64,000 nt of DNA from Streptomyces sp. CG4 (GCF_041080655.1 NZ_CP163525.1:8742001-8806000); one strand, 5' to 3'. Counted from the first letter of the stretch, positions 51,160 through 60,498 are shown. Numbers and translations are program-made. The notes: generated by a model from the letters alone, not told the origin.

Positions 51160-52575
51160 ATGCCCACCACACCACCTGGACGCCGCCCACGCCGAGCCAC
51201 GCTCCACGCTCTGTCGCTCACCGCGGCCTGTCTGCTCCTGACCAACCCGGCCACCGCAGCCACCAGCGGCACACCGGACGGCCACTGCGCCGGCCGCACC
51301 CACCTGCGGGTGCCAGGCGCCGCACGGCAACAGGCCGACTGCCTGGACGAGCTCACCACCGCCGGCACCGTGGCCTCCGGCCACACCGACCCGGCCGACT
51401 ACGCCGGTCTCACCCCCAAGGACCTGCCCACCCCCAGCGGTGTCCCCGGCATCCAGATCGACGGCTACTTCCCGGACACCTCCACCACCAACACCGAGCA
51501 CGGCCGGCACCACGACGCCCAGTTCGTCATCCGGCTGCCCGACCACCGGAACGGCGGCCTGGTCGTCGCCGGCACGCCCGGCAACCGGGAGCAGTACGCG
51601 AACGACCGGGCCATCGCCGACTGGGTGCTCGCCCGCGGCTACGCCTACGCCGCCACCGACAAGGGCAACACCGGCACCGCCTTCTACCGCGACGGCCTCC
51701 GGCCCGGCGACGCCATCGCGGAATGGAACGACCGCCTCACCCAGCTCACCCGCGCGGCCCGCACCGTGGTCGCCCAGCGCTACCACCGGCCCCCGGCCCG
51801 CACCATCGCCACCGGCCTGTCCAACGGCGGCTACCTCGTCCGCTGGCAACTGGAGCACCACCCCGAGCTGTACGACGGCGGAGTCGACTGGGAAGGCACC
51901 CTCTGGCGCACCGCCGGCCCCAACCCGCTCACCTTCCTGCCGGCCGCGCTGCGCGACTACCCCACGTACGCAGGCGGCGGCACCGCGGCCGCCGAAGCCC
52001 GGGCCGCCCTGCACCGGGCCGGCTTCCCGGCCGGCTCGGAGTTCCTGTGGCCGTACCACTACCAGGTCTACTGGGACCTCACCCAGCGCATCTACCGCGA
52101 GGAACTCGACCCTGGCTACGACGGTGCCACCGAGGCCGGCACCCCGTTCTGCCGCCCCGGCACACCCGCCTGCGACGCCGACTACGACTACGCGGCCCGC
52201 CCCGCCGCCGTCCACCGCGCGGTCGACCGGATCGCCCTCACCGGACGCATCGGCAAACCGCTGATCACCCTCCAGGGCACCCTCGACGTACTGCTCCCGA
52301 TCAGCGAGGACTCCGACGTCTACGCACGCATGGTGCATGCGGCCGGGCGCGGCGCCCTGCTCCGCTACTACCGCATTCAGGGCGGCACGCACACCGACTC
52401 CCTGGTGGACGCCTTCCCCGACCGGCTGCGTCCGATGGTGCCCTGTCATCGCTCGGCCTTCGAGGCGCTCGAACGCTGGATCGCCGGCACCGGCCTCCCG
52501 CCCGCCGACCACACCGTCCCGCGCCCGGCCGCCGCCACCCCGGCCACCCTGCTCACCAGCTGCCCGCTGGACTAG
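51160..52575 (+). CDS. Secreted alpha/beta hydrolase, 3HB-oligomer hydrolase or tannase-like
   Basis: A 471-residue exported enzyme with a signal peptide ending near ATAATS (about residue 35). The nucleophile region is TIATGLSNGGYLVRWQLEHHP (G-x-S-x-G), an Asp lies in QGTLDVLLPISEDS and a His in QGGTHTDSLVDAFP. Cys pairs (CAGR, ADCLDEL, FCRPGTPACD, CHRS, SCPLD) suggest disulfides. The family call is between tannase/feruloyl-esterase-like and hydroxybutyrate oligomer hydrolases; the neighbour upstream favours the latter (inference). ATG 51160 follows GGAGGAA. Its stop lies in CTAG followed by a MITE-end-like sequence. Confidence 0.78.
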   Translation: MPTTPPGRRPRRATLHALSLTAACLLLTNPATAATSGTPDGHCAGRTHLRVPGAARQQADCLDELTTAGTVASGHTDPADYAGLTPKDLPTPSGVPGIQIDGYFPDTSTTNTEHGRHHDAQFVIRLPDHRNGGLVVAGTPGNREQYANDRAIADWVLARGYAYAATDKGNTGTAFYRDGLRPGDAIAEWNDRLTQLTRAARTVVAQRYHRPPARTIATGLSNGGYLVRWQLEHHPELYDGGVDWEGTLWRTAGPNPLTFLPAALRDYPTYAGGGTAAAEARAALHRAGFPAGSEFLWPYHYQVYWDLTQRIYREELDPGYDGATEAGTPFCRPGTPACDADYDYAARPAAVHRAVDRIALTGRIGKPLITLQGTLDVLLPISEDSDVYARMVHAAGRGALLRYYRIQGGTHTDSLVDAFPDRLRPMVPCHRSAFEALERWIAGTGLPPADHTVPRPAAATPATLLTSCPLD

Positions 52576-52592
52576 GCCCTGCCCAGCGGATC
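52572..52592 (+). repeat. Solo end resembling the MITE terminal repeat
   Basis: CTAG followed by 17 bases (52576-52592) of which 14 agree with the terminal repeat of the MITE-like element at 53161. The TAG of CTAG is the stop codon of the hydrolase gene. No matching second end follows, so it could be a relic or footprint. Confidence 0.45.
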
Positions 52593-52644
52593 GCCCGGGA
52601 GCCCACACGCCACCCACGGCAGCGCAGGCACGTACCATGGCCGC

Positions 52645-53142
52645 ATGTCGTTCCTCCGCCGCCGCAGCGCCACCCCCGCCGGACCCGACTTCGACGTGCT
52701 GGCCATGGACCCGGGCGACTGGCCGGGCAACCTCGGCGCGGGCCTGCTGCCCGCCCCCGACGGCACCTGCCAGGGTGTCTTCCTGCGCTACGACCTCTTC
52801 GGCGGCCGCGGCCCCGCCATGATCATCGGCAATCTGCCGGAGGGCTCACCGGCCCGCGAGGTCGCCGAGGGCGAGATCCCCTTCGAGGTGGGTCAGCTGC
52901 TGCTGGCGCTGGAGAACGACGAGGAGGTCACCGTCGTCGGCGTCGAGGACACGCCGGTCCTCCAGGGCGACAACCTGCTCATCGTGCGGCGGCTCAAGCT
53001 GTCCGAGTCCCGGATCTCCTGCGTCCAGTTCGACCGCAGCGACGGCGTCCTCGTCACCATCGCCGCCTGGGACCGCCCCATCACCGACGACCTGTACGCC
53101 CTGCTGAAGCCGCTCCCGGCGGAGCTTTTCCAGCAGGGCTGA
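52645..53142 (+). CDS. Conserved hypothetical protein
   Basis: A 165-residue acidic protein without membrane segment or signal peptide. It begins MSFLRRRSATPAGPDFDVL, has a central VGQLLLALENDEEVTVVGVEDTPVLQG and ends in LKPLPAELFQQG. No known domain recognised. The start ATG 52645 follows GTACCATGGCCGC, with no strong ribosome site visible. It appears to be a monocistronic gene ending 14 bases before the MITE-like element. Confidence 0.75.
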   Translation: MSFLRRRSATPAGPDFDVLAMDPGDWPGNLGAGLLPAPDGTCQGVFLRYDLFGGRGPAMIIGNLPEGSPAREVAEGEIPFEVGQLLLALENDEEVTVVGVEDTPVLQGDNLLIVRRLKLSESRISCVQFDRSDGVLVTIAAWDRPITDDLYALLKPLPAELFQQG

Positions 53143-53156
53143 GACCACCCGCGCGG

Positions 53157-53414
53157 CTAGGGCCTGTCCGGCGGATCCTGTCGCAGACGCGAGGGCTGGC
53201 ACGCCCTCCCCCACTGCCTTAAGGGCGTGGGGGCACCCCCAGCGGCGTTGTCGTCGGTTGCCGACTCCCCCACGCTCGGCTTCGCTCGCGCGGGGGGACC
53301 CCCATCGCGTCGCCGCCCTCCTCCGCCTTGCAGCTGGACGCACCAGCCCCCGCTCACCTGAGCTCATAAGGCGCTGTCGATTTCCTGCGACCTGATCCGC
53401 CGGACAGGCCCTAG
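53157..53414. mobile_element. MITE-like element with CTAG target duplication
   Basis: A 250-base element (53161-53410) bounded by CTAG on both sides (53157-53160 and 53411-53414). The ends are inverted repeats: 17 bases perfect (GGCCTGTCCGGCGGATC and its complement), extending to 26 with two mismatches. The inside contains two GC hairpins built from GCCCTCCCCCACTG-type and CGCTCGGCTTCGCTCG-type sequence, and no transposase. CTAG duplication and these features fit a non-autonomous element moved by an IS5-type (IS427-group) transposase from elsewhere. Confidence 0.8.
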
Positions 53415-55381
53415 TGGCCCGCGCGTTCGAGGGTCACGTCCGCGGCGCGGACGAAGCCGACCCGGTGGCCGTACTGGATCTCGTAGTACAGGTCCTTGCC
53501 CACCACGACCCGGTGCGAGTCGGTGGTGAAGGTGACCGAGTAGTCGTACTCGCCCGGCACCTCGTCACCGACCACGTACTCCTGTCCGGCCGGGACCGTG
53601 TACGGCAGCGGCACGACCGACTGCGCGGGGACGCCTGCCGGATAGGCCTCCTTCTCCGGATAGGCCCTGCCGTACACCGGGATGCTCGCGAGGCCCTCCT
53701 TCGGCGTGAGAACGAGCCCCTTGGCGGGCACCGCCGTCGGTGCCGTGCGCGGATTCTGGAACCAGGCCTTCTGGCCCAGGTACCAGATCGCGGTCCAGTC
53801 GCCCCAGCGGTCCGCGACCGCGTACTGCTGACCGGTGGAGACCCGGGAGGACAGGTCGTTCACATCGATGGTCGGGTCCGCGTTCATGCCGATGTCCTTG
53901 ATCAGCGGCGCGTTCACGTCGTGGTCCGAGTAGAGCCGCACCTCGCCGGAGCCGTGCGCCGGGCACGGCTCGCCCTTGGTGGCGCAGCCCGTGTACGCCG
54001 GTTGGTTCGTGGCGTAGTCGGGCAGGATCGTCACCAGCCCGGACCGCTTGCCGGCGGTGCGCCTGAACGGGTGGCCCAGCAGCTGGAAGTAGTGCCGCCA
54101 GTCCCAGTACGGGCCCGGGTCCGTGTGCATGCCGGGGATCGTGGACGTGGTCGGACCGGGCACGTTCTCGTGGCCGAGGATGTGCTGCCGGTCGAGCGGG
54201 ATGTCGTACTTCCGGCTCAGGTACTTCACCAGCCGGGCCGAGGACCGGTACATCGCCTCCGTGTACCAGGCGTCCGGGTTGGCGAGGAAGCCTTCGTGCT
54301 CGATGCCGATGGACCGCGCGTTGATGTCCCAGTTGCCCGCGTGCCAGGCCACGTCCTTCGCCTTGACGTGCTGGGCGATCAGACCGTCCGTGGAGCGCAC
54401 GGTGTAGTTCCACGACACATAGGTCGGGTCCTGGATCAGGTTCAGCACCCCGTCCCAGGTGCCCTCCGTGTCATGGATGACGATGTACTTGATGGGCTGC
54501 GACACCGGGCGGTCGCCGAGGTCGTGGTTGCCGTAGCCGTCGGTCCCGAACTGGGCGTACGGCGCCCACACCGCCTCGCACGACACCGAGCCGGGGCACT
54601 CGACCCCGTCCGTCGGCAGGGTGCGCAGGCCCGCCCGCCTCAGCTGGGCGATGACGGGGTTCAGCCGTGGCAGGGCCGCGAGCGCGACCTGCTGGCCGTC
54701 GTCCGTGGTGCGCTCCTCACCCGTGCGCAGGACGTCGTACACGTCGTTGGCGTACGCCGCTGCGGTCGCGGTGTCGTCGGCGCCGGAGAAGCGGGCCACC
54801 GCCGCGTACCAGTCGGCCGGGTCGGCGCTCAGCGGCTCGCCCAGCTCCTTCTGCGCGGCGGCGAGCAGGGCGGCGCCGCCGGCCACGTTCGCCGCCGGGT
54901 CGGTGCGCAGCTCCGCGGCCGGCAGACCGCTCAGCTGCGCGGCCTTCGCCAGCGTCTTCAACCGGGCGGGCAGCGCGGACTCGGTCGGCACCTTGGCGTC
55001 CGGGTGCAGGGCGGTGCGGGAGCCGTCACCGCGGGCGTCTTCCGCGCCCCCGGTGAGCTGCTCCGCGGCGGCGATCGCGGTCCGGGCGTCCGTGAGATGC
55101 ATCGGGCCGTAGCCGCCGCTCACGCTCGGTGCGCCCGCGTGCCAGTCCCAGCGGGACTGGAGATACGAGACGGCCAGCAGAACGCTCTGCGGCACGTGGT
55201 ACTCGGCCGCGGCGGAGGCGAACGCCCGCTGCAGCCGGTCCGCGGAGGGGCCCGGAGAGCCGGAGGCGGGAGCCGCGCCGAGCAGCGGCAGCAGCAGGGC
55301 CGCGGAAGCCAACGGGACGGCGACCCGCCGCAGTTGTCTGTGGCCGGGGATGGACGGGGAGTGCGTGGCGTGACCTCGCAA
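53411..55381 (-). CDS. Secreted N-acetylmuramoyl-L-alanine amidase
   Basis: A 656-residue exported peptidoglycan hydrolase. A signal peptide with a hydrophobic run (VPLASAALLLPLLGAAPASG) is followed by a transglycosylase-like helical region (ESxxxSW-like SYLQSRWDWHAGAP) and a type 2 amidase/PGRP domain at about 300-470 (KYIVIHDTEGTWDG, AWHAGNWDINARSIGIEHEG, QHILGHENVP, with His zinc ligands). SH3-like repeats at the C-terminus follow. The TTG 55381 start is preferred because AGGAGG lies five bases before it. The stop TAG lies within the CTAG at the edge of the MITE-like element. Confidence 0.85.
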   Translation of the reverse strand: MRGHATHSPSIPGHRQLRRVAVPLASAALLLPLLGAAPASGSPGPSADRLQRAFASAAAEYHVPQSVLLAVSYLQSRWDWHAGAPSVSGGYGPMHLTDARTAIAAAEQLTGGAEDARGDGSRTALHPDAKVPTESALPARLKTLAKAAQLSGLPAAELRTDPAANVAGGAALLAAAQKELGEPLSADPADWYAAVARFSGADDTATAAAYANDVYDVLRTGEERTTDDGQQVALAALPRLNPVIAQLRRAGLRTLPTDGVECPGSVSCEAVWAPYAQFGTDGYGNHDLGDRPVSQPIKYIVIHDTEGTWDGVLNLIQDPTYVSWNYTVRSTDGLIAQHVKAKDVAWHAGNWDINARSIGIEHEGFLANPDAWYTEAMYRSSARLVKYLSRKYDIPLDRQHILGHENVPGPTTSTIPGMHTDPGPYWDWRHYFQLLGHPFRRTAGKRSGLVTILPDYATNQPAYTGCATKGEPCPAHGSGEVRLYSDHDVNAPLIKDIGMNADPTIDVNDLSSRVSTGQQYAVADRWGDWTAIWYLGQKAWFQNPRTAPTAVPAKGLVLTPKEGLASIPVYGRAYPEKEAYPAGVPAQSVVPLPYTVPAGQEYVVGDEVPGEYDYSVTFTTDSHRVVVGKDLYYEIQYGHRVGFVRAADVTLERAGH

Positions 55382-55606
55382 AGCGGCCTCCTGTGACGGG
55401 CGGGCGTGGCGGGGCGTGCGGCGCCGAGCTGGGTCAGTGGTACCGGCTGGCCGACGATCCGTCAATGATGCCTTCAGGACGGCGATTTCCCATGTCACGC
55501 AGGGGTTCGGCGAGTTTCGCGACGGGGGCGTCCGGGCCTGCGGGGCGTCACTGGCGTACACCAGTGCGTCCTTCGGGCTCTGACGTGCGAACGGCGCCCG
55601 GATGTG

Positions 55607-55652
55607 CGAAGGTCCGCGGTGCGCCGCCGCTCTGGCGCACCGCGGACCTTCG
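55607..55652 (-). terminator. Strong hairpin terminator after the phosphotransferase
   Basis: Perfect arms of 19 bases (55607-55625 and 55634-55652) and an eight-base loop. It lies six bases after the stop codon of the minus-strand phosphotransferase and upstream of the amidase, separating the two transcripts. Confidence 0.85.
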
Positions 55653-55658
55653 TCCCCG

Positions 55659-56804
55659 TCAGCGAGTGCCGACCGCCGCTCGGACGGCCTTGCGGGCCAT
55701 CTGGCAGTCGTCGTGCAGCCGCCTGAGCAGCAGCCGCTGTTCCTCGCCGGACGGCGCGGCACCCGGGTGGGCCAGGCCCGGTGCCGCCGGAGCCGCGTCG
55801 TGCATCGAACGCTGCACGGCCGTCTCGTACCTGCGGATCTCCCGGGTCAGCAGCAGCATCAGGTTGACCAGGAAGGCGTCCCGGGAGGCCGGGCCCGCCG
55901 ACTGGGCGATCTGGCTGATCTGCCGCCGGGCCACCGGCGCGTCCCCGAGGACCAGCCACAGTGTCGCCAGGTCGTACCCCGGCAGATACCAGCCCGCGTG
56001 CTCCCAGTCCACCAGCACTGGACCGGCCGGTGACAGCAGGATGTTCGACAGCAGGGCGTCGCCGTGGTTGAACTGGAGCATGCCGTGCCGGCCGACCTCG
56101 TGGGCGATGCCGTGCAGCAGTTTCTGCAGGTCGCCGAGGTCCCGGTCGGTGAGCAGGCCCAGCTCGTGGTACCGGGAGATCCGGGCGCCGTAGTCCAGGG
56201 GCATGTCGAAGGTGCCCGCCGGGGGCCGCCAGGAGTTCAGCCGGCACAGCGCGCCCAGCGCTGCCCGGATGTCCGCGCGCGGCGGCGCCTCCGCCGGATG
56301 CCGCTGCAGCGCCGCCACGCGGCCCGGCGCCCGCTCGATCACCAGGGTGCAGTTGTCCGGGTCCGCCGCGATCAGCCGGGGCACGCGGACCGGGGGCCGG
56401 TGCCGGACGAACGAGCGGTATGCGGCTATTTCGTGCCGGCTCCGCTCGGCCCAGGCAGGTGAGTGGTCCAGCAGACACTTGGCGACGGCCGTGCTCCGCC
56501 CTGTCGTCCCGACCAGAAGGACGGACCGTCCGCTGCGCCGCAGCACCTGCACCGGAGAGAACTCCGGACAGATCCGGTGCACCGAGGCGATCGCGGTGCG
56601 CAGCTGCGCGCCCTGGGGACCGGACAAGTCGAGTCTCCCGCTGAGCGGTTGGGTACCGGGCTGCCCCGGGACCCGCCGGGGCCGGCCCGCGACCGGTACG
56701 GGTCCGCCCGGACGCGCCACCGGGTCGAGGTACGGCCCGCCGCCCGTGGGGCGGGGACGCAGCGGCCGGGGCGGGGCGGACACGGAGGACGATGCTGCGT
56801 ACAT
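55659..56804 (-). CDS. Aminoglycoside phosphotransferase-family protein
   Basis: A 381-residue kinase-fold phosphotransferase. The catalytic loop LQFNHGDALLSNILL (H-G-D-x4-N) and VLVDWEHAGWYLPGYDLAT (Asp for Mg) are intact, with an upstream nucleotide-lysine region (STAVAKCLLDHS). The first ~70 residues are Pro/Gly/Arg-rich. The likely substrate is not an antibiotic necessarily; many Streptomyces APH-like genes have unknown roles. ATG 56804 is used; the next in-frame start upstream would add 35 unconserved residues. It diverges from the NsdB-like gene. Confidence 0.82.
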   Translation of the reverse strand: MYAASSSVSAPPRPLRPRPTGGGPYLDPVARPGGPVPVAGRPRRVPGQPGTQPLSGRLDLSGPQGAQLRTAIASVHRICPEFSPVQVLRRSGRSVLLVGTTGRSTAVAKCLLDHSPAWAERSRHEIAAYRSFVRHRPPVRVPRLIAADPDNCTLVIERAPGRVAALQRHPAEAPPRADIRAALGALCRLNSWRPPAGTFDMPLDYGARISRYHELGLLTDRDLGDLQKLLHGIAHEVGRHGMLQFNHGDALLSNILLSPAGPVLVDWEHAGWYLPGYDLATLWLVLGDAPVARRQISQIAQSAGPASRDAFLVNLMLLLTREIRRYETAVQRSMHDAAPAAPGLAHPGAAPSGEEQRLLLRRLHDDCQMARKAVRAAVGTR

Positions 56805-57130
56805 GGGAGATACAGATCCCTTCGTGTGCCTGCGGTGCCTGCCTGTGGTTCCGTGCCCGGTGCATATGCGCGAGGCCGGCGCTCGGGGGAGCCCGTACTC
56901 CGTTCGCATGCACTGCGAGCGCGCGCCTGCCCGGCCCGGCCGCCGGGGTGCACCCTGGGGAATGCACCTGTCGTACTGAGTCGGCGACCGGGTCGGGGTG
57001 GCGCGTTCCTACTCGACACCCGATGCCCCGTGGCACACCATCTGGCGGACCCTGGCGAACCCTGGCGAATAGTCGCCCGGCAACTTCTGCCGGGCTACTG
57101 TCAACTCAGCCGAGAACCTGGGGGCTTGAC
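56805..57130. other. Divergent promoter region, 326 bases
   Basis: Space between the phosphotransferase and NsdB-like genes. It holds no supported gene; promoters of both should be here. I see no clear long palindrome. Confidence 0.4.
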
Positions 57131-58624
57131 GTGAGCGGACAACCCAACACCCGCCTGGCGGACCTGTTCGGCCTGGCCGGCTGGTCCAAGGGTGAACTCG
57201 CGAGGCTGGTCAACAAGCAGGCGGCGGCCATGGGCCACCCCCAGTTGTCGACCGACACCTCCCGGGTGCGGCGGTGGATCGACATGGGAGAGATCCCGCG
57301 CGATCCGGTGCCGCGGGTGCTGGCGGCCCTGTTCACCGAGCGTCTCGGCCGTGTCGTGACCATCGAGGACCTCGGTCTGGTGCGGCACGGGCGTGCGGGA
57401 AGACGGCAGGGCGACGGGATCGAGGAACATCCCGACGGCGTGCCGTGGGCGCCCGAACGTACCGCCGCGGTCCTCACCGAATTCACGGGAATGGACCTCA
57501 TGCTCAACCGACGCGGCTTGGTGGGCGCGGGTGCCGCGCTCGCCGCGGGATCCGCACTCAGCAGCGCCATGTACGACTGGTTGCACACCGACCCGGCCCT
57601 GAAGGCCGACGCCCCCGTCCTCGACGACCCCCTGCACGCCGACCCCGCCGGGTTCGACCGCTATGAGGCCGCCCCCATCGGGTCGCAGGAGATCGAGGAA
57701 CTGGAACGCTCGGTCGAGGTGTTCCGTGCCTGGGACGCGGCCCGTGGCGGCGGGCTTCAGCGCAAGGCGGTCGTGGGCCAGCTCAACGAGGTGGGCGGCA
57801 TGCTCGCCTACCACCATCCACCCCATCTCCAGCGCCGCCTGTGGGGCGTCGCCGCCAACCTCGCCGTCCTCGCCGGCTGGATGTCGCACGACGTCGGCCT
57901 GGAGCCCACGGCGCAGAAGTACTTCGTCATCGCCGCCCATGCCGCCCGTGAGGGCGGGGACCGGCCGCGCGCCGGTGAGGCGCTGTCCCGGGCGGCCCGG
58001 CAGATGGTGCACCTCGGCCGGCCCGACGACGCACTGGACCTGATGAAGCTCGCCCAGTCCGGCGCCGGTGACGGTCTGCAGCCGCGCACCAAGGCGATGT
58101 TCCACACCATCGAGGCCTGGGCACAGGCGTCGATGGGCAAGGGGCAGGCCATGCGCCGCACCCTCGGGCAGGCGGAGGACATGTTCGTCGCCCAGCGGGG
58201 CCAGGCCGAACCACTGGACTGGATGCAGACCTTCAAGGACGAGGACCTGTACGGCATGCAGGCCCTCGCCTACCGCACGCTGGCCGAGTTCGACCCGAGC
58301 GAGGCCGCGCAAGCCCAGTACTACGCGGAGAAGGCACTCGCGCTGCGCGTCGACGGGCGGGAGCGGTCGAAGATCTTCGACCATCTGTCCATGGCGTCGG
58401 CCTGCTTCCTGGCCGACGACCCCGAACAGGCCGACCGCTACGCACGGCTGGCCCTGATGTCGATGGGCTCGAACTCCTCCCGTCGCACCTGGGACCGGCT
58501 GCGCCAGATGTACCGGCTGACCGCGGAGTACGCCGGCTATCCGAAGATCCACCAACTGCGGGAGGAGATCCGGCTCGCCCTGCCCAAGCCGAGGGCCAAG
58601 GGCACGCGCAGCGCACAGGCGTGA
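57131..58624 (+). CDS. nsdB: NsdA/NsdB-type developmental regulator
   Basis: A 497-residue Streptomyces protein with an N-terminal DNA-binding-like part (LFGLAGWSKGELARLVNKQA, then STDTSRVRRWIDMGEIPRDP and LAALFTERLGRVVTIEDLGL) and a long TPR-like helical region. NsdA and NsdB are known negative regulators of sporulation and antibiotic production in S. coelicolor; the N-terminal sequence is close to NsdB as I remember it, so the symbol is offered with reserve. GTG 57131 is the only start near the conserved region. It is monocistronic and convergent with the PP2C gene. Confidence 0.78.
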   Translation: MSGQPNTRLADLFGLAGWSKGELARLVNKQAAAMGHPQLSTDTSRVRRWIDMGEIPRDPVPRVLAALFTERLGRVVTIEDLGLVRHGRAGRRQGDGIEEHPDGVPWAPERTAAVLTEFTGMDLMLNRRGLVGAGAALAAGSALSSAMYDWLHTDPALKADAPVLDDPLHADPAGFDRYEAAPIGSQEIEELERSVEVFRAWDAARGGGLQRKAVVGQLNEVGGMLAYHHPPHLQRRLWGVAANLAVLAGWMSHDVGLEPTAQKYFVIAAHAAREGGDRPRAGEALSRAARQMVHLGRPDDALDLMKLAQSGAGDGLQPRTKAMFHTIEAWAQASMGKGQAMRRTLGQAEDMFVAQRGQAEPLDWMQTFKDEDLYGMQALAYRTLAEFDPSEAAQAQYYAEKALALRVDGRERSKIFDHLSMASACFLADDPEQADRYARLALMSMGSNSSRRTWDRLRQMYRLTAEYAGYPKIHQLREEIRLALPKPRAKGTRSAQA

Positions 58625-58714
58625 GCGCACAGGCATCAGGCCCGTGCGCCGGCTCACTCCGGCAAGAGCTCTAGCCTTAACAACTCATGATCCCTCGACA
58701 ACCCATGGTCCGGC

Positions 58715-60154
58715 TCACGCGGTGACCTTGGCGACGAGCACACACGCGTCGTCCTCGCGTCCGGCTCCGCCGAACTCCTCGACCAGCGTCCGTACGCAGT
58801 CCTGCGCGGTGCGCGCCGCGCCGAACCGCGGGGCGAGGCCGAGCAGGCGCTCCGCGGCCGCGGCCGGGCCGTGCCCCGGCACCAGCCCGTCCGTGTGCAG
58901 CAGCAGGAGGTCGCCCGGCCGCAGTGCCTCGACGGCCTGCCCGTAGACGGCGCCCGAGGTGGCGCCGAGCAGGACACCGTCGGGTGCGTCGAGCAGGCGC
59001 CCCGTCCCGTCGCGGTACAGCAGCGGGGCGGGGTGTCCTGCCTGCGCCCAGACGAGTGTGTGCGACTCGGGCCGGTAGCGGCAGCAGACGGCGCTGCCGA
59101 GGGCGGGCTGCACGGTGGCGTCCAGTAACTGGTTGACCATGCCGAGCAGTTCACCGGGCCGGGTGCCGGCCAGCGCCATGCCGCGTACGGCACCGAGCAG
59201 CATCGCCATGCCGGAGGCGACGGACACCCCGTGCCCGGTGAGATCACCGACGCTGAGCAGGGTCTCGCCGTCGGACAGTTCCAGCGCGTCGTACCAGTCG
59301 CCGCCGATCAGCGTGGGCGTGGCCGCGGGGAGGCGGTGGGCGGCGAGGTCGAGGGTGCGCGGGCCCTGGTGCGGGAGCCGCAGGGAGCCGCGCCATGGCG
59401 GTAGCACGGCTTCCTGCAGCTCGACCGCGATCCGGTGCTCGGTCTGCTCCTGCCGGCGCCGGCGCTGCAGCGAGTCACGGGTCTCGCGCACCGTCCGTTG
59501 GCTGCGCCGCAGTTCGCTGACGTCTCGCAGCACGGCCCACATCGAGGCGGTGCCGCCGTCGGCGCCGAGCACGGGTTCGCCCATCATGTGCACAGCCCGG
59601 ACGAGGCCGTCGGGCCGGACGACACGGAACTCGCCGTCGATGGGTTTGCCGTCGACCAGGCAGTCCGTCACCATCGCGGTCAGTTTCGGCCGGTCCTCTT
59701 CCAGGACCAGGGAGGGCAGTTCGTCCAGGGTGAGGGCGGGGGCGTCCGGGGCGAGGCCGAGGATCTGGTACAGCTCGCCGGACCAGGTCGCCGCGTCCGT
59801 CAGCAGGTCCCACTCCGCGCTGCCGACCCGGCTGAGCAGCGAGCCGCTCGGGGCGGCGGTCGGCACGGGCCGGACGACGAGCGACCCGGCGGGTTCCGCC
59901 GGAGCGGCCGACTCGGTGTGCGGGCCGTCCCGGAGCTGGGCCAAGTGGGCGTCCAGGTCGTCGAGTTGGTGCAGCGCGAGGTCGTACAGGGCGCGCTGCC
60001 AGCGTTCCTCCGGGTCCGCGCCGTCGCTCGGGGTGTCCCGCCGTACGGCGTCCACGTCACCCTTGAGTCGCCGCGTCTGCGTGATCAACGCCTCGACCGA
60101 GCCGTGTCCGGGTGGCTGGGCGGCTGAGCGGTCCGCGGAGACTGGAGACGGCAT
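58715..60154 (-). CDS. PAS domain PP2C-type (SpoIIE) phosphatase
   Basis: A 479-residue protein with a PAS fold (about residues 100-230, including WSGELYQILGL, the RVVRPDGLVRAVHMMGEPV strand), a coiled coil (RTVRETRDSLQRRRRQEQTE) and a SpoIIE/RsbU-type phosphatase domain (AVLPPWRGSL, IGGDWYDALELSDG, VGDLTGHGVSVASGMAM, LLLHTDGLV, REDDACVLV) with the metal-binding Asp residues. Such enzymes dephosphorylate anti-anti-sigma factors in partner-switching cascades. ATG 60154 follows GGAGTGCGTC. A partner gene is not visible here; the RsbW-like gene at 1.7 kb is far. Confidence 0.88.
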   Translation of the reverse strand: MPSPVSADRSAAQPPGHGSVEALITQTRRLKGDVDAVRRDTPSDGADPEERWQRALYDLALHQLDDLDAHLAQLRDGPHTESAAPAEPAGSLVVRPVPTAAPSGSLLSRVGSAEWDLLTDAATWSGELYQILGLAPDAPALTLDELPSLVLEEDRPKLTAMVTDCLVDGKPIDGEFRVVRPDGLVRAVHMMGEPVLGADGGTASMWAVLRDVSELRRSQRTVRETRDSLQRRRRQEQTEHRIAVELQEAVLPPWRGSLRLPHQGPRTLDLAAHRLPAATPTLIGGDWYDALELSDGETLLSVGDLTGHGVSVASGMAMLLGAVRGMALAGTRPGELLGMVNQLLDATVQPALGSAVCCRYRPESHTLVWAQAGHPAPLLYRDGTGRLLDAPDGVLLGATSGAVYGQAVEALRPGDLLLLHTDGLVPGHGPAAAAERLLGLAPRFGAARTAQDCVRTLVEEFGGAGREDDACVLVAKVTA

Positions 60155-60498
60155 GACGCACTCCGATGGGGACGATACGGCCAAGGGGGACGGGGACCGT
60201 TACGACTGTGGCACAGCCCGCGACGCCCCGTAAGGGATTTGGCAACACACGATACGGTGGTGCTTCCGGCATATGCCAGAGTCTCCCCGGAGCGATCCCG
60301 GCACACGAATGACGTACGCGCATCACGAGCCAAGTCGTAGAGATCCTAAGGGAGTTGCTGCAAGCGGGGCGCGGGCGCCCGGCGCTCAGTCGTGTGTTCG
60401 TCGCTCCTCTGTTCCCCTGCGTCCTTCCCGTCTTGTACCCGCCGAACTCTGACCGGATTTGGTGGCATGTGAAGTGCCTTCGCGGAGTCCATAAAGAC
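60155..60498. promoter_or_regulatory. Divergent region between PP2C and SsgA-like genes
   Basis: 344 bases without a gene. It contains a perfect 10-base palindrome GGCATATGCC (about 60268-60277) and lower-GC sequence in the last 120 bases, as expected for developmental promoters. The two genes may share control. Confidence 0.4.

Noticed and set aside
53157..53414. Simple intrinsic terminator between convergent genes
   Set aside because: Arms are 200 bases apart and flanked by CTAG duplications; a MITE-like element explains the layout better, though it may also terminate transcription.
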